Assembly (NCBI RefSeq): GCF_014639255.1
Contig: NZ_BMFV01000012.1
Span: 44,836-108,835, forward strand
Direction: 5' to 3'
Length of the DNA: 64,000 nucleotides
Origin: Pullulanibacillus pueri
GTDB lineage: Bacteria; Bacillota; Bacilli; Bacillales; Sporolactobacillaceae
The translations under genes and the position numbers were made by a program. Below the pieces are notes generated by a model that saw only the letters and a program-made list of their open reading frames with translations, was not told the origin of the DNA and ran no database searches. Numbering within the stretch: the first letter of the stretch is position 1; every line of letters starts with the position of its first letter. Below are positions 7,909 to 17,084 of this stretch, piece after piece.

Positions 7909-8937
7909 ATGGTTACAATATATGACATCGCAAAAAAAGCTAATGTCTCTCCTATGACAGTATCCCGTGTTATAAATAATTCATCAAATATCAAAGATAC
8001 CACACGCCAAAAAGTTGAAGCTATCATTAAAGAACTGGGTTATATTCCTAATTCAGCTGCTCGTAGCTTAATTTCTAAAAGAACCCATATTATTTCACTC
8101 CTAATCACAGATATCACGAATCCATTTTTTACACGGGTTGCCCGAGGCGCCGAGGATAAAGCAAAGCAATCGGGTTACCAGCTATTATTGAGTAATAGCG
8201 ATGAAAACATAGATAAAGAAACTGAATACATTAATATGCTTTTATCAACTGGTGTCGATGGGGTTCTATATGCACCTATGGGTGATGAATCCAAAAAAAA
8301 TTTAAGGACTCTCGTCAAAAGTAACATTCCATTTGTTCTCATCGATCGAGATATTCAAGGAATCCAAAGCGATATTGTTCTTGGTGATAGTTATGAGGGT
8401 GCGCGCCGTCTTGTCGAGCATTTGCGGGATCAAGGACATAAGAATATCGCTTTAATAAATGGACCCTCAAATACCTCTACTGCTCGCGAACGGCAAAGAG
8501 GTTACGAAGAGACTCTACGCTTATCCAATCTCCCTTATAAAAAAAAATTAATGTGGGAAATCCAATATAAAGAAGATACCGCTGATGACGTCATTGAGCA
8601 ACTCCTATCGCTCCCTAAAAACCAGCGTCCCACCGCGATTTTTGCAGGGAATAATTTTATTGCAGTCAATGTGATCAAAGCCCTCAACAAAAAAGGGATC
8701 CAAGTTCCAGATGACATGGCTATTGTATGTTTTGATGACTTCGAACCCATTTCCGGATTCAACCCTTTTCTCACGGTTGCCGCACAATCCGCCTATAGTT
8801 ACGGTTACATGGGAGCTCAATTTCTCATAGAGCGCATAGAAGGAACTGGACCAAAAGAAAATCGGCGCATTGTCCTTCCCCCAGAAATCATTGTTCGAAA
8901 ATCTTCATTAGGATACACCTTCAAAGGGCGCAAATAA
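7909..8937 (+). CDS. LacI-family transcriptional regulator of the fucose island
   Basis: 342-residue LacI/GalR repressor. The N-terminal helix-turn-helix reads TIYDIAKKANVSPMTVSRV with the hinge helix NSAARSL at about residues 47-53, followed by a periplasmic-binding-protein-like sugar domain (IISLLITDITNPFF onward, VCFDDF near the C-terminus). It is transcribed divergently from the FAH-SDR-SDR unit. Palindromic GTTATCGATAAC-type sites placed just after the -10 of the FAH and ABC promoters, and the large palindrome at 15,814, are its probable operators. The effector is likely L-fucose or a pathway intermediate; that is inference from context. TAGGATG eight bases upstream supports the ATG. Confidence 0.88.
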   Translation: MVTIYDIAKKANVSPMTVSRVINNSSNIKDTTRQKVEAIIKELGYIPNSAARSLISKRTHIISLLITDITNPFFTRVARGAEDKAKQSGYQLLLSNSDENIDKETEYINMLLSTGVDGVLYAPMGDESKKNLRTLVKSNIPFVLIDRDIQGIQSDIVLGDSYEGARRLVEHLRDQGHKNIALINGPSNTSTARERQRGYEETLRLSNLPYKKKLMWEIQYKEDTADDVIEQLLSLPKNQRPTAIFAGNNFIAVNVIKALNKKGIQVPDDMAIVCFDDFEPISGFNPFLTVAAQSAYSYGYMGAQFLIERIEGTGPKENRRIVLPPEIIVRKSSLGYTFKGRK

Positions 8938-8975
8938 CCTTTATTAATATCTTAAAAAAGCACTCCTACATTTCC

Positions 8976-9042
8976 CCCTATCAAAATAAATCTTTTGATA
9001 GGGTTGTAAAATTAGCCGATAGGAGCTATCCTTCGGCTAATT
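8976..9042. terminator. Twin hairpins between convergent genes
   Basis: Two perfect stems in a row: CCCTATCAAAA (8976-8986) with TTTTGATAGGG (8993-9003), and ATTAGCCGA (9011-9019) with TCGGCTAAT (9033-9041). T-runs are short. Probably terminators for the LacI gene and for the convergent GH29 gene. Confidence 0.6.
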
Positions 9043-9086
9043 CAAATGCTAAGTTTTTATTAGAAAATCAGTAATGGATTAAGTTA

Positions 9087-10331
9087 TCAGTGACCAACTT
9101 GATTATTGATATCAAAACATGCAAGTTGCTTAATAATTGGTGTATCAATTGCTTCGGTCACCATTAAACGTAATTGATTTGTGACGATAGGATCAAAAGA
9201 ATCAATCTTCTTGTGACCAACGGCAGTTCCAACGAACACTTCTTTCCAATCGCCATCCTGTAGATATTCTAGTCTGTATTTTCTCACCCTTTCTCCATAT
9301 GTAATATCTTCCTTTAATATAACATGGTTGATTAGTATAGGTTTGTCCATTTGAAGGGTGATGACATTTCCTTTTCCCGAAGTCTCAGAAAGAGGTTGTG
9401 CAAACTTTGACTTGATTTCTTGACCAAATGCAATGACTCTTTCTGCATCTATTTCAGGGATTAGCCCATACTTATCAGGAGCTACATTTAATAAGAGATT
9501 TGCACCATGGCCAACTGACCGATAATAAATATCCATTAATTCTTCAAGAGATTTTAAATTATGCTCGTCATCCGTGCGCCAAAACCAATGACGATTCCGA
9601 ATCGGCACATCACATTCTGAAGGAAGCCATTCCGGTGTATCCGGTAACCAGGTTGGCGCTGAATCAGTGAAAAGGCTAAGTCGAGCTGTCTTACTTGAAT
9701 TCCAATTTGGATAAGGCGCCACTCCATCTTCATTTCCTGCCCATCTTATTGTCGGCCGCCCCATATTAAAGACCATAGCTTCTGGCTGGTAACGCTCAAC
9801 CAAATCAATGATTCTCCGCCAATCATATTGACGACCTTCTGATCCCGCTCCATCAAACCATACTTCAACCAATGGACCATATTGAGTCAACAATTCTGTC
9901 AACTGCTGACAATAAAAGTCATCATAGGCATTTTTATCTTTATAACACGGCTCATGTCGATCCCACGGAGAAAGATATAATCCAAATAATAACCCTTCCT
10001 CCTGGCAAGCGGTCGCAACCTCACCAACAACATCCCCTTTTCCCTGTTTCCATGGACTGGATTTAACAGAATGTTCCGTAGTCGTTGTTGGCCATAAGCA
10101 AAAGCCATCGTGATGTTTTGCTGTTAAAATAATATATTTAAACCCTGCTTGTTTTGCAATCCTTACCCATTGTCTCGCATCTAAATCGCTAGGGTTGAAC
10201 TTTTTAGGATCCTCTTCTCCAGTTCCCCACTCTTGATCATAAAAAGTGTTGATTCCAAAATGAAAAAACATCCCGAGCTCAAGATCCTGCCATCTGCTTT
10301 GTTGCTGCGTAGGTACAGCTTGTTCGGTCAT
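9087..10331 (-). CDS. GH29 alpha-L-fucosidase
   Basis: 414-residue glycoside hydrolase family 29 enzyme, retaining alpha-L-fucosidase. The N-terminal (beta/alpha)8 barrel has GMFFHFGINTF, the KHHDGFCLW substrate loop at about 72-80 and the nucleophile Asp160 in EVWFDGAG; a beta-sandwich tail follows from about residue 300. It lacks a signal peptide, so it acts in the cytoplasm on imported fucosides. The start was set at the ATG at 10,331, which has GGAGG ten bases upstream, rather than an upstream codon. Last gene of the ABC-importer unit, 94 bases after the binding-protein gene. The WFDGA and GSEG motifs suggest the subfamily B type, which prefers alpha-1,3/1,4 branched fucose; this is a tentative reading. 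Confidence 0.9.
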   Translation of the reverse strand: MTEQAVPTQQQSRWQDLELGMFFHFGINTFYDQEWGTGEEDPKKFNPSDLDARQWVRIAKQAGFKYIILTAKHHDGFCLWPTTTTEHSVKSSPWKQGKGDVVGEVATACQEEGLLFGLYLSPWDRHEPCYKDKNAYDDFYCQQLTELLTQYGPLVEVWFDGAGSEGRQYDWRRIIDLVERYQPEAMVFNMGRPTIRWAGNEDGVAPYPNWNSSKTARLSLFTDSAPTWLPDTPEWLPSECDVPIRNRHWFWRTDDEHNLKSLEELMDIYYRSVGHGANLLLNVAPDKYGLIPEIDAERVIAFGQEIKSKFAQPLSETSGKGNVITLQMDKPILINHVILKEDITYGERVRKYRLEYLQDGDWKEVFVGTAVGHKKIDSFDPIVTNQLRLMVTEAIDTPIIKQLACFDINNQVGH

Positions 10332-10425
10332 TTTAAGCACCTCCAATAAATAGCCCTCATTCATTTTTATGAGAAGAAAGAGAGGAGAAGTAGAAATCTC
10401 CCCCTCTTACATTGAATAAATTCTC

Positions 10426-12053
10426 CTAATTTTTATACTTAGCATCGTATGCCTCTTGATAAATTTTCACATAGTCCTTAATGCCCATACTGTCTAATGT
10501 TTTGATGTATTTATCCCAATCCTTATCGATATTGGCTTTCCCCGTGATAAATTTCGCCTTCATTTCATCAACATAATCTGTAACTGTTTTTTCTAACGTT
10601 GCCATTTCATTAGATTGTTCCTCTGTGAAAAACAGATCAGGCACTGGTTCTATATCTTTTGGAAGATAGGGCTCGTATTGTTCTGTTGCTTTCCAAAGGA
10701 CCTCCTCCTGTGTTCCCTTGGGGACTGCATGACTAGAACGAAATTCTCTTGTCCTTAAAGATGGCCCCGTTTGCATCCAAGCATGATTTGTAAGGGCTTC
10801 TGATTGTTTAAGTTCAACCCACGACGCTTGTTTTCCATTTAATCCTGTTTCACCCTCTTTAGCATTGCGCCATTCTTTATCTGGACGTCCAATGACAGAG
10901 CGTAAGGTGATATCCCGCTTATACATAGCATCCGCCCAACGCATGGCAACATCAGGATGCTTACAATTTTTAGTAATGATAAATTCTGCTGGTTGTGTCA
11001 CAGGTGCAGGCTCATAAAGAGTCACGCGGTTTCCATCAGGTCCTTTTAGTGGAGGAACAACAACGTAATCGTTTCCTCTTCCTTTATCACTAATATCTGC
11101 AAATGTAGAACGTGTCGCCGCTACCGCCACCCCTAAAATAGGGGTACCAGGATTCTCACCCAATTTCATAAATTGTTCTGAGTCTTGAGTGAATGACCCC
11201 GAATAAATAAGACCATCAGCATACAATTGATGAAGATACTTTAATCCCTCTTGCCACTCTGGTGTATTATACGGCACCTGTATTTTCCCGTCTTTTACAA
11301 ACATATCACTGTAAATAAAGGGATTCATTAAGAAACCAGCAATATCTTCATGCCAAGAATTCTTCATCCCTGATAGTGGGATTTCATCTGCTTTGCCATT
11401 TCCATTCGGATCCTGTGTTTTAAAGGCTTTTAACATAGCCGTAAATTCATCGGTTGTTGTTGGTATTTTCAAACCTAACTTATCGAGCCATGGTTTGTAT
11501 ACCCACATTTTTTCAGACATTGAACAGTGGTAACAGTCATTGACTTGCGGAAGGGAGTATATATCACCATCAGGTGTTGTTATTGCATCTTTAACGCCAG
11601 GGACATCATTAAGCATTTTCTTGGTCTCAGTCCATACTTATCAATTAAGTTATTAAGAGATTGAAAGACGCCCTTTTTCCCGTACACCATCAATTGTGAT
11701 TTTGTCACAGGCATATGCATAATGACATCAGGCAAATCGCCACTTGCTAACATAAGATTAAGTTTTTCCGCAGCACCATCTTCAGGTATAATTTCCCACT
11801 TAACATGAACGCCCGTTTTTTTCTCATACCATTTAGTAAAATCATTAGTATTAAAGTCTTTCACCAGTGAATTAGAAGGGATAAGAACAGTGAGTGTTAC
11901 TTTATCCTTCACAATCGGGAAAGTATCGGGATCTGTTACAATAGGTTTAACATCGGCGGTTGTTTTCTTTGAAGTTTCTTTACTCGAGCATCCAGCCATT
12001 AGTAATGAACACAACAACAAAAAGGTTAAAATGACTATAAACTTATGTTTCAT
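10426..12053 (-). pseudogene. Sugar ABC transporter binding lipoprotein, split by a frameshift
   Basis: Family 1 extracellular solute-binding protein of the LipO/YtcQ type that pairs with LplB/LplC permeases. The N-terminal part starts at ATG 12,053 (GAGGAGG upstream) with a lipoprotein signal peptide ending LLMAGC and continues to KYG. The frame then changes: the C-terminal 390 residues, from ETKKMLND onward, are in the next frame. Adding one base near 11,630 (GGACT to GGAACT) would restore a protein of about 540 residues, which is the normal family length, and both halves keep good coding character. It is either a true recent mutation or a sequencing or assembly error. If real, the importer loses its receptor. 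Confidence 0.85.
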
Positions 12054-12140
12054 CAAATTCCTCCTCAACCCAATCAATAGAATTTTCTCCACTCTAAACC
12101 CAAAAGGTTGGCTACCACCTCCTTTTAGCAGGGCATAGAT

Positions 12141-13034
12141 TTACTCTTTTAAAGATCCAATCATAACCCCTTTTACAAAATGCCTTTGTACAAAGGGGTA
12201 GATAATTAAAACAGGCAAGGATGAGACTACAATTAATGCGTATTTCAGGAGTTCTGTAAGACCAATCCTGGATTGAAGCATCGCAATATCTCCAATCATA
12301 GAAGGATCAATTTCACTTTGCGCAAGAATATTTTTCAAAATCAATTGTAACGGAAAGAGATTCTGATCTCGCAGATAGATAAGAGCGTCAAAATATTCGT
12401 TCCAATGCCCTACAGCATAAAACAATGCAATGACAGCAATAATCGGTCCAGACAGAGGCAACACAATTCTTGTTAAAAATTTCATGTCAGTACATCCATC
12501 CAGTTGAGCTGATTCTAATAGTTCGTCTGGAATTGTCGTTTTGAAATAAGTTCGGGTTATAATGACATTAAACACAGACATCGCGTTGGGGATGATCAAG
12601 GCCCAGCGTGTATCTAGCATGCCAAGATCTTTGACAAGAAGGTAAGTTGGAATCAATCCACCATTAAAAATCATTGTAAAGACAAATAACAACATAAATA
12701 AGTTTTTGCCTTTAAAATCCTTTCTTGAGAGTGGATAAGCAGCCATAATAGTTAATGCAATATTAATGAGAGTCCCGACCACGGTATAAAAAATAGAGTT
12801 TGCGTACCCCTTCCAAATTAAAGCATAATTAAATACTTCCTTGTAAGCTGTTAAACTAAAATCTACCGGCCATAACCACACCCGTCCTGAAGTAACGGCT
12901 TTAGTTGAACTAAATGAAGCACTTAATACATAGATAAGCGGGTATAAAACAGCAATCAATAGAATACATAGAAAAACATAATTACATATAAGGAAAATTC
13001 GATCTCCTTTAGATTCTCTGATATTACTATTCAT
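12141..13034 (-). CDS. Carbohydrate ABC permease, LplC/YtcP type
   Basis: 297-residue inner-membrane subunit with six predicted helices. The EAA loop that docks the ATPase is at ELLESAQLDGCTDMKFLTRIVLPLSGP (written in parts: ELLESAQLDG, then IVLPLSGP). The extracellular-side motif WLWPVDFSLTAYKEV is typical of the MalG-like LplC/YtcP subgroup used for oligosaccharides and uronides. It follows the LplB-type permease by 25 bases and precedes the binding lipoprotein. No ATPase gene is in the island; importers of this group in Bacillus share the general ATPase MsmX, so that is probably true here too. Likely cargo: fucosylated oligosaccharides, judged from the four cytoplasmic fucosidases. Confidence 0.9.
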   Translation of the reverse strand: MNSNIRESKGDRIFLICNYVFLCILLIAVLYPLIYVLSASFSSTKAVTSGRVWLWPVDFSLTAYKEVFNYALIWKGYANSIFYTVVGTLINIALTIMAAYPLSRKDFKGKNLFMLLFVFTMIFNGGLIPTYLLVKDLGMLDTRWALIIPNAMSVFNVIITRTYFKTTIPDELLESAQLDGCTDMKFLTRIVLPLSGPIIAVIALFYAVGHWNEYFDALIYLRDQNLFPLQLILKNILAQSEIDPSMIGDIAMLQSRIGLTELLKYALIVVSSLPVLIIYPFVQRHFVKGVMIGSLKE

Positions 13035-13059
13035 ACTAAACCACCCCTATCTTCCAGAG

Positions 13060-14031
13060 TTACCAAAGACTTTCTTGTCCTACTTTTCTCGCAAGTCGAT
13101 TAGCACCGATGATTAAAACAAAGGCAATCGCCGCCTTGAAAAATCCAATAGCGGCAGCATATGAATACTGCGGAATTGGGGCCACTAAACCAACCTTGTA
13201 AACAAACGTATCTATTACTTCTGATGATGATAGATTCAAGGAGTTTTGTAATAGCAATACCTTTTGAAACCCTGTATCCAAAATACTTCCCATATTTAAG
13301 ATCAACAATATAATTGTTGTTGGTAGGATGCCTGGAATATCAATGTGCCAAATTCGTTTTAAAATACTTGCACCATCAATGATCGCTGCTTCATGAAGAC
13401 TCGGACTTACACCAGTTAAAGCAGCCAAGTAGATGATGCAACCAAAACCTACATTTTGCCAAATATCAGACCAAACATAAATAGATTTAAATAATGAGGG
13501 CTCTCCCATAATGTCAACATTATGCACTCCGAATAAAGAAAGGACTTGGCTAAAAGGACCTCTAGGAGAAAGAAACAATAAGATGATGCCCACAATAACA
13601 ACAACTGAAATGAAGTGAGGAGCATAGGTAATCATTTGAGCAAATTTTTTAAACCGTTTCCTGTAAACGTAATTTAAGCTTAAAGCTAATATTATCGGGA
13701 ATGGAAATCCCGCAATCAAGTGATAAAGGCTTAGCAACAACGTATTTTTAAGGACCCTTCCAAATTCATATGAGTGTATAAATTTTATAAAATTATCTAG
13801 CCCCACCCACGGACTTCCCCAAATCCCTAAGGTTGGATCAAAATTTTTAAAAGCAATGATTGCTCCATACATAGGGACATATTTAAAAACAATGACATAC
13901 AAAAGCGGTAAACAAAAGAGCAAATAAAGTTGCCAGTGATTCTTAAGCGCTTTCATGAATGTGAACCTTTTTTTAACTGAAACCTTCGTTTGACTTGTAA
14001 GTTTAGATGTTTGCAATTTAGTTGTGCCCAA
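13060..14031 (-). CDS. Carbohydrate ABC permease, LplB type
   Basis: MalF-like permease partner of the LplC-type subunit. It has six main helices and the signatures YKFVPMYGAIIAF-like (here VFKYVPMYGAIIAFKN), PWVGLDNFIKF and the EAA loop SLHEAAIIDGASILKRIW. I chose the TTG at 14,031 as start because AGGGGGGAAAG precedes it, whereas upstream starts lack a ribosome site; this gives 323 residues. First gene of the importer unit, behind a strong promoter with a LacI-type operator at 14,152-14,195. The operon order is permease, permease, binding lipoprotein, GH29. Confidence 0.9.
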   Translation of the reverse strand: MGTTKLQTSKLTSQTKVSVKKRFTFMKALKNHWQLYLLFCLPLLYVIVFKYVPMYGAIIAFKNFDPTLGIWGSPWVGLDNFIKFIHSYEFGRVLKNTLLLSLYHLIAGFPFPIILALSLNYVYRKRFKKFAQMITYAPHFISVVVIVGIILLFLSPRGPFSQVLSLFGVHNVDIMGEPSLFKSIYVWSDIWQNVGFGCIIYLAALTGVSPSLHEAAIIDGASILKRIWHIDIPGILPTTIILLILNMGSILDTGFQKVLLLQNSLNLSSSEVIDTFVYKVGLVAPIPQYSYAAAIGFFKAAIAFVLIIGANRLARKVGQESLW

Positions 14032-14151
14032 CGCTTTCCCCCCTAATAGAATTTTTATATCTGAAAAATATGTAAACAAATGATTAAACGAAATCTAATA
14101 TTTCACTCATCTTAAAGCTATCTTTTTAAACTTAAGTCATTCTGTATTTTA

Positions 14152-14195
14152 GTTATCGGTAACATAATAGTAACATCGCAAAAATAGACTGTCAA
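14152..14195 (-). promoter_or_regulatory. Promoter and LacI-type operator of the ABC importer unit
   Basis: -35 TTGACA (14,190-14,195), 17-bp spacer, -10 TACTAT (14,167-14,172), then GTTACCGATAAC (14,152-14,163), an almost perfect palindrome sitting over the likely transcription start. The geometry is nearly the same as at the FAH promoter, which argues for the same repressor. The remainder of the gap 14,196-14,375 holds a hairpin (AAGGGA...TCCCTT with inner GAGTC/GACTC, about 14,292-14,324) that may end the upstream GH29 transcript. Confidence 0.75.
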
Positions 14196-14375
14196 TTTAA
14201 ATTTTCTTTCTTTATAAAATATTTTTAATCGTAGGTAATTTCCGGTCATCCTGTTGAAAAGTCTATAAATAAGCATAGCAAACTAAGGGAAAATGGAGTC
14301 GAATGACTCTCATCTCTCCCTTTGATGCAGCAGGTTAATTTGGGTATTTTTATTCAAAGTGAGTTGTTGGTTGAC

Positions 14376-15740
14376 TTATTCTATCTTAAATACATGCGCA
14401 ATTGGGGCTTGTTCCTCAATATGTGGGAGCCTAATGCGTACTCCCTCATTGATTTGCTGGTAAGATACCTCAATCTCTTCTTTCCCCAACATAAGAATAT
14501 GTTCAACTTCACCCGTAAAAGGAAGGAGTATATATTCTTTTACAACGTCTTCCTTTTGATAGAGATAGAAACAGTACACGGTCTCACCTTTGCACGTAAA
14601 TCCACAATTCTCTTTAAAATACGGCGCGCATATTCGAGTCCCATAGACGGCTTCTCCATAAATATTCAACCACGCGCCTAATTCTTTCATTCGCGAAATT
14701 GCTCCACTTGGCAACCGTCCATCTGGCTGTGGCCCAACGTTCAAAGCTAAATTTCCACCCTTAGCAATTACTTCAACAAGCGTATGGATAATCTCGCGTG
14801 CTGTTTTATAGTCATCCTCATATTTAAACGAAAAAGATGTCCCCATTGTAATACAGCTTTCCCACGGTACAGACAATGGATGTTCAGGGATAGTTTGTTC
14901 TGGTGTGATGTAATTTTCATAGGGACCACCCATAGTTCGATCAGCTGTAATGAGCCATGGTTGTAACTTCCGAGCTTTTTGAATGACCTCTCCTAGACAA
15001 ATATCTTGGCGTTTATGGCCGACCCATCCCGCATCAAGCCACAACACATCAATTCGTCCATACCGGGACATGAGTTCCATAATCTGTTCATGTGTAAATT
15101 GAACAAATGACTCCCATAGCCACGGATACTCTTCTGGGTCATAAGAGGGTCCGCGCCACATGGATCTTCCTCTCTCCATTCCCTGTGCCCAATAATATTC
15201 TGAATGCCAATCCGCCTTAGAAAAGTAAGTGGCAATCGATAGCCCTCTGGCACGAAAGGCATCAAAAAGGTGTTTGCAAATATCAGCATATTTATGTTTA
15301 TGGAAAGGAGTATCTTGACCTGTAATCCGATAATCTGTCATATGAGTATCCCACATGCTAAATCCGTCATGATGTTTCGTTGTAAAAATTAAATATTTGA
15401 ATCCCCCTTCATAAGCCAAATCAGCCCAAACCTCTGGTTGAAACCGAATAGGATTAAATGTCTTATTCAAGTCAAAATATTGACGCTTTAATTCTTCCGA
15501 ATCTCTCTCCCAATCAATACCTTCCCTTGACCAATCACCGTCTTTATCACTTAATGCCCATGATTCAACTATACCTAGTTGTGAATATGGCCCCCAGTGC
15601 ATCATAATTCCCAGCTTTTGGTCTTTAAACCATTCAAGACGTTCAAGAAGCAATGGATCCTCTGGCTTTACCCATTCTTTTTCAGCGCTATAATTGTGCA
15701 CACCCTGTTCAATGATTTGTTCTTCATTTTGACCAGCCAT
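14376..15740 (-). CDS. GH29 alpha-L-fucosidase
   Basis: 454-residue GH29 family enzyme. Barrel landmarks are GIMMHWGPYS, TTKHHDGFSMW (about 120-130) and the nucleophile Asp236 in VLWLDAGW. No signal peptide, so it is cytoplasmic. The start was moved 27 codons downstream to the ATG at 15,740, which has GAAAGGTGAG before it; the longer frame would run into the 44-bp palindrome that lies upstream. A small C-terminal beta domain follows from about residue 370. It stands in its own transcription unit between the dehydratase and the ABC importer. The three GH29 proteins here are clearly different from one another, so they probably differ in linkage preference rather than being recent duplicates. 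Confidence 0.9.
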   Translation of the reverse strand: MAGQNEEQIIEQGVHNYSAEKEWVKPEDPLLLERLEWFKDQKLGIMMHWGPYSQLGIVESWALSDKDGDWSREGIDWERDSEELKRQYFDLNKTFNPIRFQPEVWADLAYEGGFKYLIFTTKHHDGFSMWDTHMTDYRITGQDTPFHKHKYADICKHLFDAFRARGLSIATYFSKADWHSEYYWAQGMERGRSMWRGPSYDPEEYPWLWESFVQFTHEQIMELMSRYGRIDVLWLDAGWVGHKRQDICLGEVIQKARKLQPWLITADRTMGGPYENYITPEQTIPEHPLSVPWESCITMGTSFSFKYEDDYKTAREIIHTLVEVIAKGGNLALNVGPQPDGRLPSGAISRMKELGAWLNIYGEAVYGTRICAPYFKENCGFTCKGETVYCFYLYQKEDVVKEYILLPFTGEVEHILMLGKEEIEVSYQQINEGVRIRLPHIEEQAPIAHVFKIE

Positions 15741-15813
15741 CGTCTCACCTTTCTCTATTTTTCTCGTAAAAGAGTATAAAATAATAGATTGATTTCTACC
15801 TATTTTATGGTTG

Positions 15814-15857
15814 TTTTCCACCGATAATTGTTATCGATAACAATTATCGGTGGAAAA
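15814..15857. promoter_or_regulatory. 44-bp perfect palindrome, probable LacI-family operator
   Basis: Every base from 15,814 to 15,857 pairs with its mirror; the centre is GTTATCGATAAC (15,830-15,841) and the arms end TTTTCCACCGATAATT. The core matches the operators at 7635 and 14,152. It lies 73 bases before the GH29 start at 15,740. No T-run follows on either strand, which speaks against a terminator. Confidence 0.75.
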
Positions 15858-15905
15858 TGGGTCCTTATTTTTTCATGACCTGGACAGGGTTCAATTCTAT
15901 AGTTC

Positions 15906-17003
15906 TTATCCAATCCGACATTCTTGCAAAACACGGTCAGTCAATTTACATCCCAATCCTGGCTCTTCAGGAAGATTATAATAACCTTCTTTGACTTGGA
16001 TCGGGTTTTCCCAAATGTCTGCGATAGATTCATAACAATACTCTACCATTGGTGCATTCGGAGTAACGGCTGCCAATTGGACATGGAGTTTCTGTTGCAC
16101 ATTAGTATGAGGGATACATTCAAGATTATAACTGCGGGCAAGTGCAGCAACATCAAGCCATTCATCAATGCCTGAGAGCTTTGTACAGTCTGCCTGAACA
16201 ATATCAACAGCGCCCATTTCAATATAATCCCGAAAATCATATTTAGTGTAAATTGTCTCACCAACAGCAATGGGGACATCGAGTCTGTGAGCCAACTCTG
16301 CGTGGGCCTTTTTATCAAAAGGATGCATAGGTTCTTCTAACCATTCAATATTAAATTCTTCTAGACGTCTCCCCCATACAATCGCCGTTTTTAAATCCCA
16401 AACCGTGTTAACATCTACCATTAATTTTACTTTATCTCCAAGTGCTTGTCGGACTGCCTTTACGCGTGCGTAATCCTCACTTGGATCGGGACGCCCTAAC
16501 TTCATTTTAACGGCATCAAAACCACGATCCACAATTTTAGACATATCTTGTATAAGTTCATCGGTGGACCATGACAACCAACCACCATCCGTGTTATAAG
16601 CTTTGACTTTATCTTTACAAGCACCAAGATATTTCCATAAAGGTTGACCCGCTATCTTCAGGCGAATATCCCAAAGGGCAAGATCGATCGCGCATAATCC
16701 AACTTGAGTTATCCCCACTCGACCAATAAAATGATTAGAATAGTGGAGTTCACGTACAATTTGTTTATGTTGAAGAGGATCTTTACCTTTTAATAAGGGT
16801 GCATAATTATCGTCTATAACAACCTGTACTGCTCGCGTTCCCTTAGTATAGTTCCAATTGAAGCCCCAACCACTAATCCCCTCATCGGTGTCCAGCCGGA
16901 CAGCAATAAATTCTACTGATTCCAATCGGGTTTGAGAGTCCGTAATCGCTCTCTGTTTCAAAGGAACATCAAGTAAATAAGTCTCAACATTTGTGATTTT
17001 CAT
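15906..17003 (-). CDS. Enolase-superfamily sugar-acid dehydratase, candidate L-fuconate dehydratase
   Basis: 365-residue mandelate racemase-group enzyme. It shows the KxK motif (K166, K168 in AVKMKLG), metal ligands D197 (MVDVN), E223 (WLEEP) and E249 (VGET), and the His in IPHTN near 299. This group abstracts a proton next to a carboxylate and dehydrates sugar acids; in the island the natural step is L-fuconate to 2-keto-3-deoxy-L-fuconate. It is about 70 residues shorter than the Xanthomonas-type L-fuconate dehydratase as I remember it, so it may be an independent recruit within the superfamily. It follows a GH29 gene by 81 bases in the same unit. Galactonate- or rhamnonate-type activity cannot be excluded. 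Confidence 0.75.
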   Translation of the reverse strand: MKITNVETYLLDVPLKQRAITDSQTRLESVEFIAVRLDTDEGISGWGFNWNYTKGTRAVQVVIDDNYAPLLKGKDPLQHKQIVRELHYSNHFIGRVGITQVGLCAIDLALWDIRLKIAGQPLWKYLGACKDKVKAYNTDGGWLSWSTDELIQDMSKIVDRGFDAVKMKLGRPDPSEDYARVKAVRQALGDKVKLMVDVNTVWDLKTAIVWGRRLEEFNIEWLEEPMHPFDKKAHAELAHRLDVPIAVGETIYTKYDFRDYIEMGAVDIVQADCTKLSGIDEWLDVAALARSYNLECIPHTNVQQKLHVQLAAVTPNAPMVEYCYESIADIWENPIQVKEGYYNLPEEPGLGCKLTDRVLQECRIG

Positions 17004-17084
17004 TTAGAAGTCTCCTCATATTATTCTATTCTCTTTTTTTAAAAGAACTCTTTTTCGGCTCATTCAGCATTGTATTGATCCTTT

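Noticed and set aside
15814..15857. The 44-bp palindrome as a transcription terminator
   Set aside because: No T-run follows on either strand (CAACC on one side, TGGGTCC on the other), and the core matches two promoter-overlapping operators.
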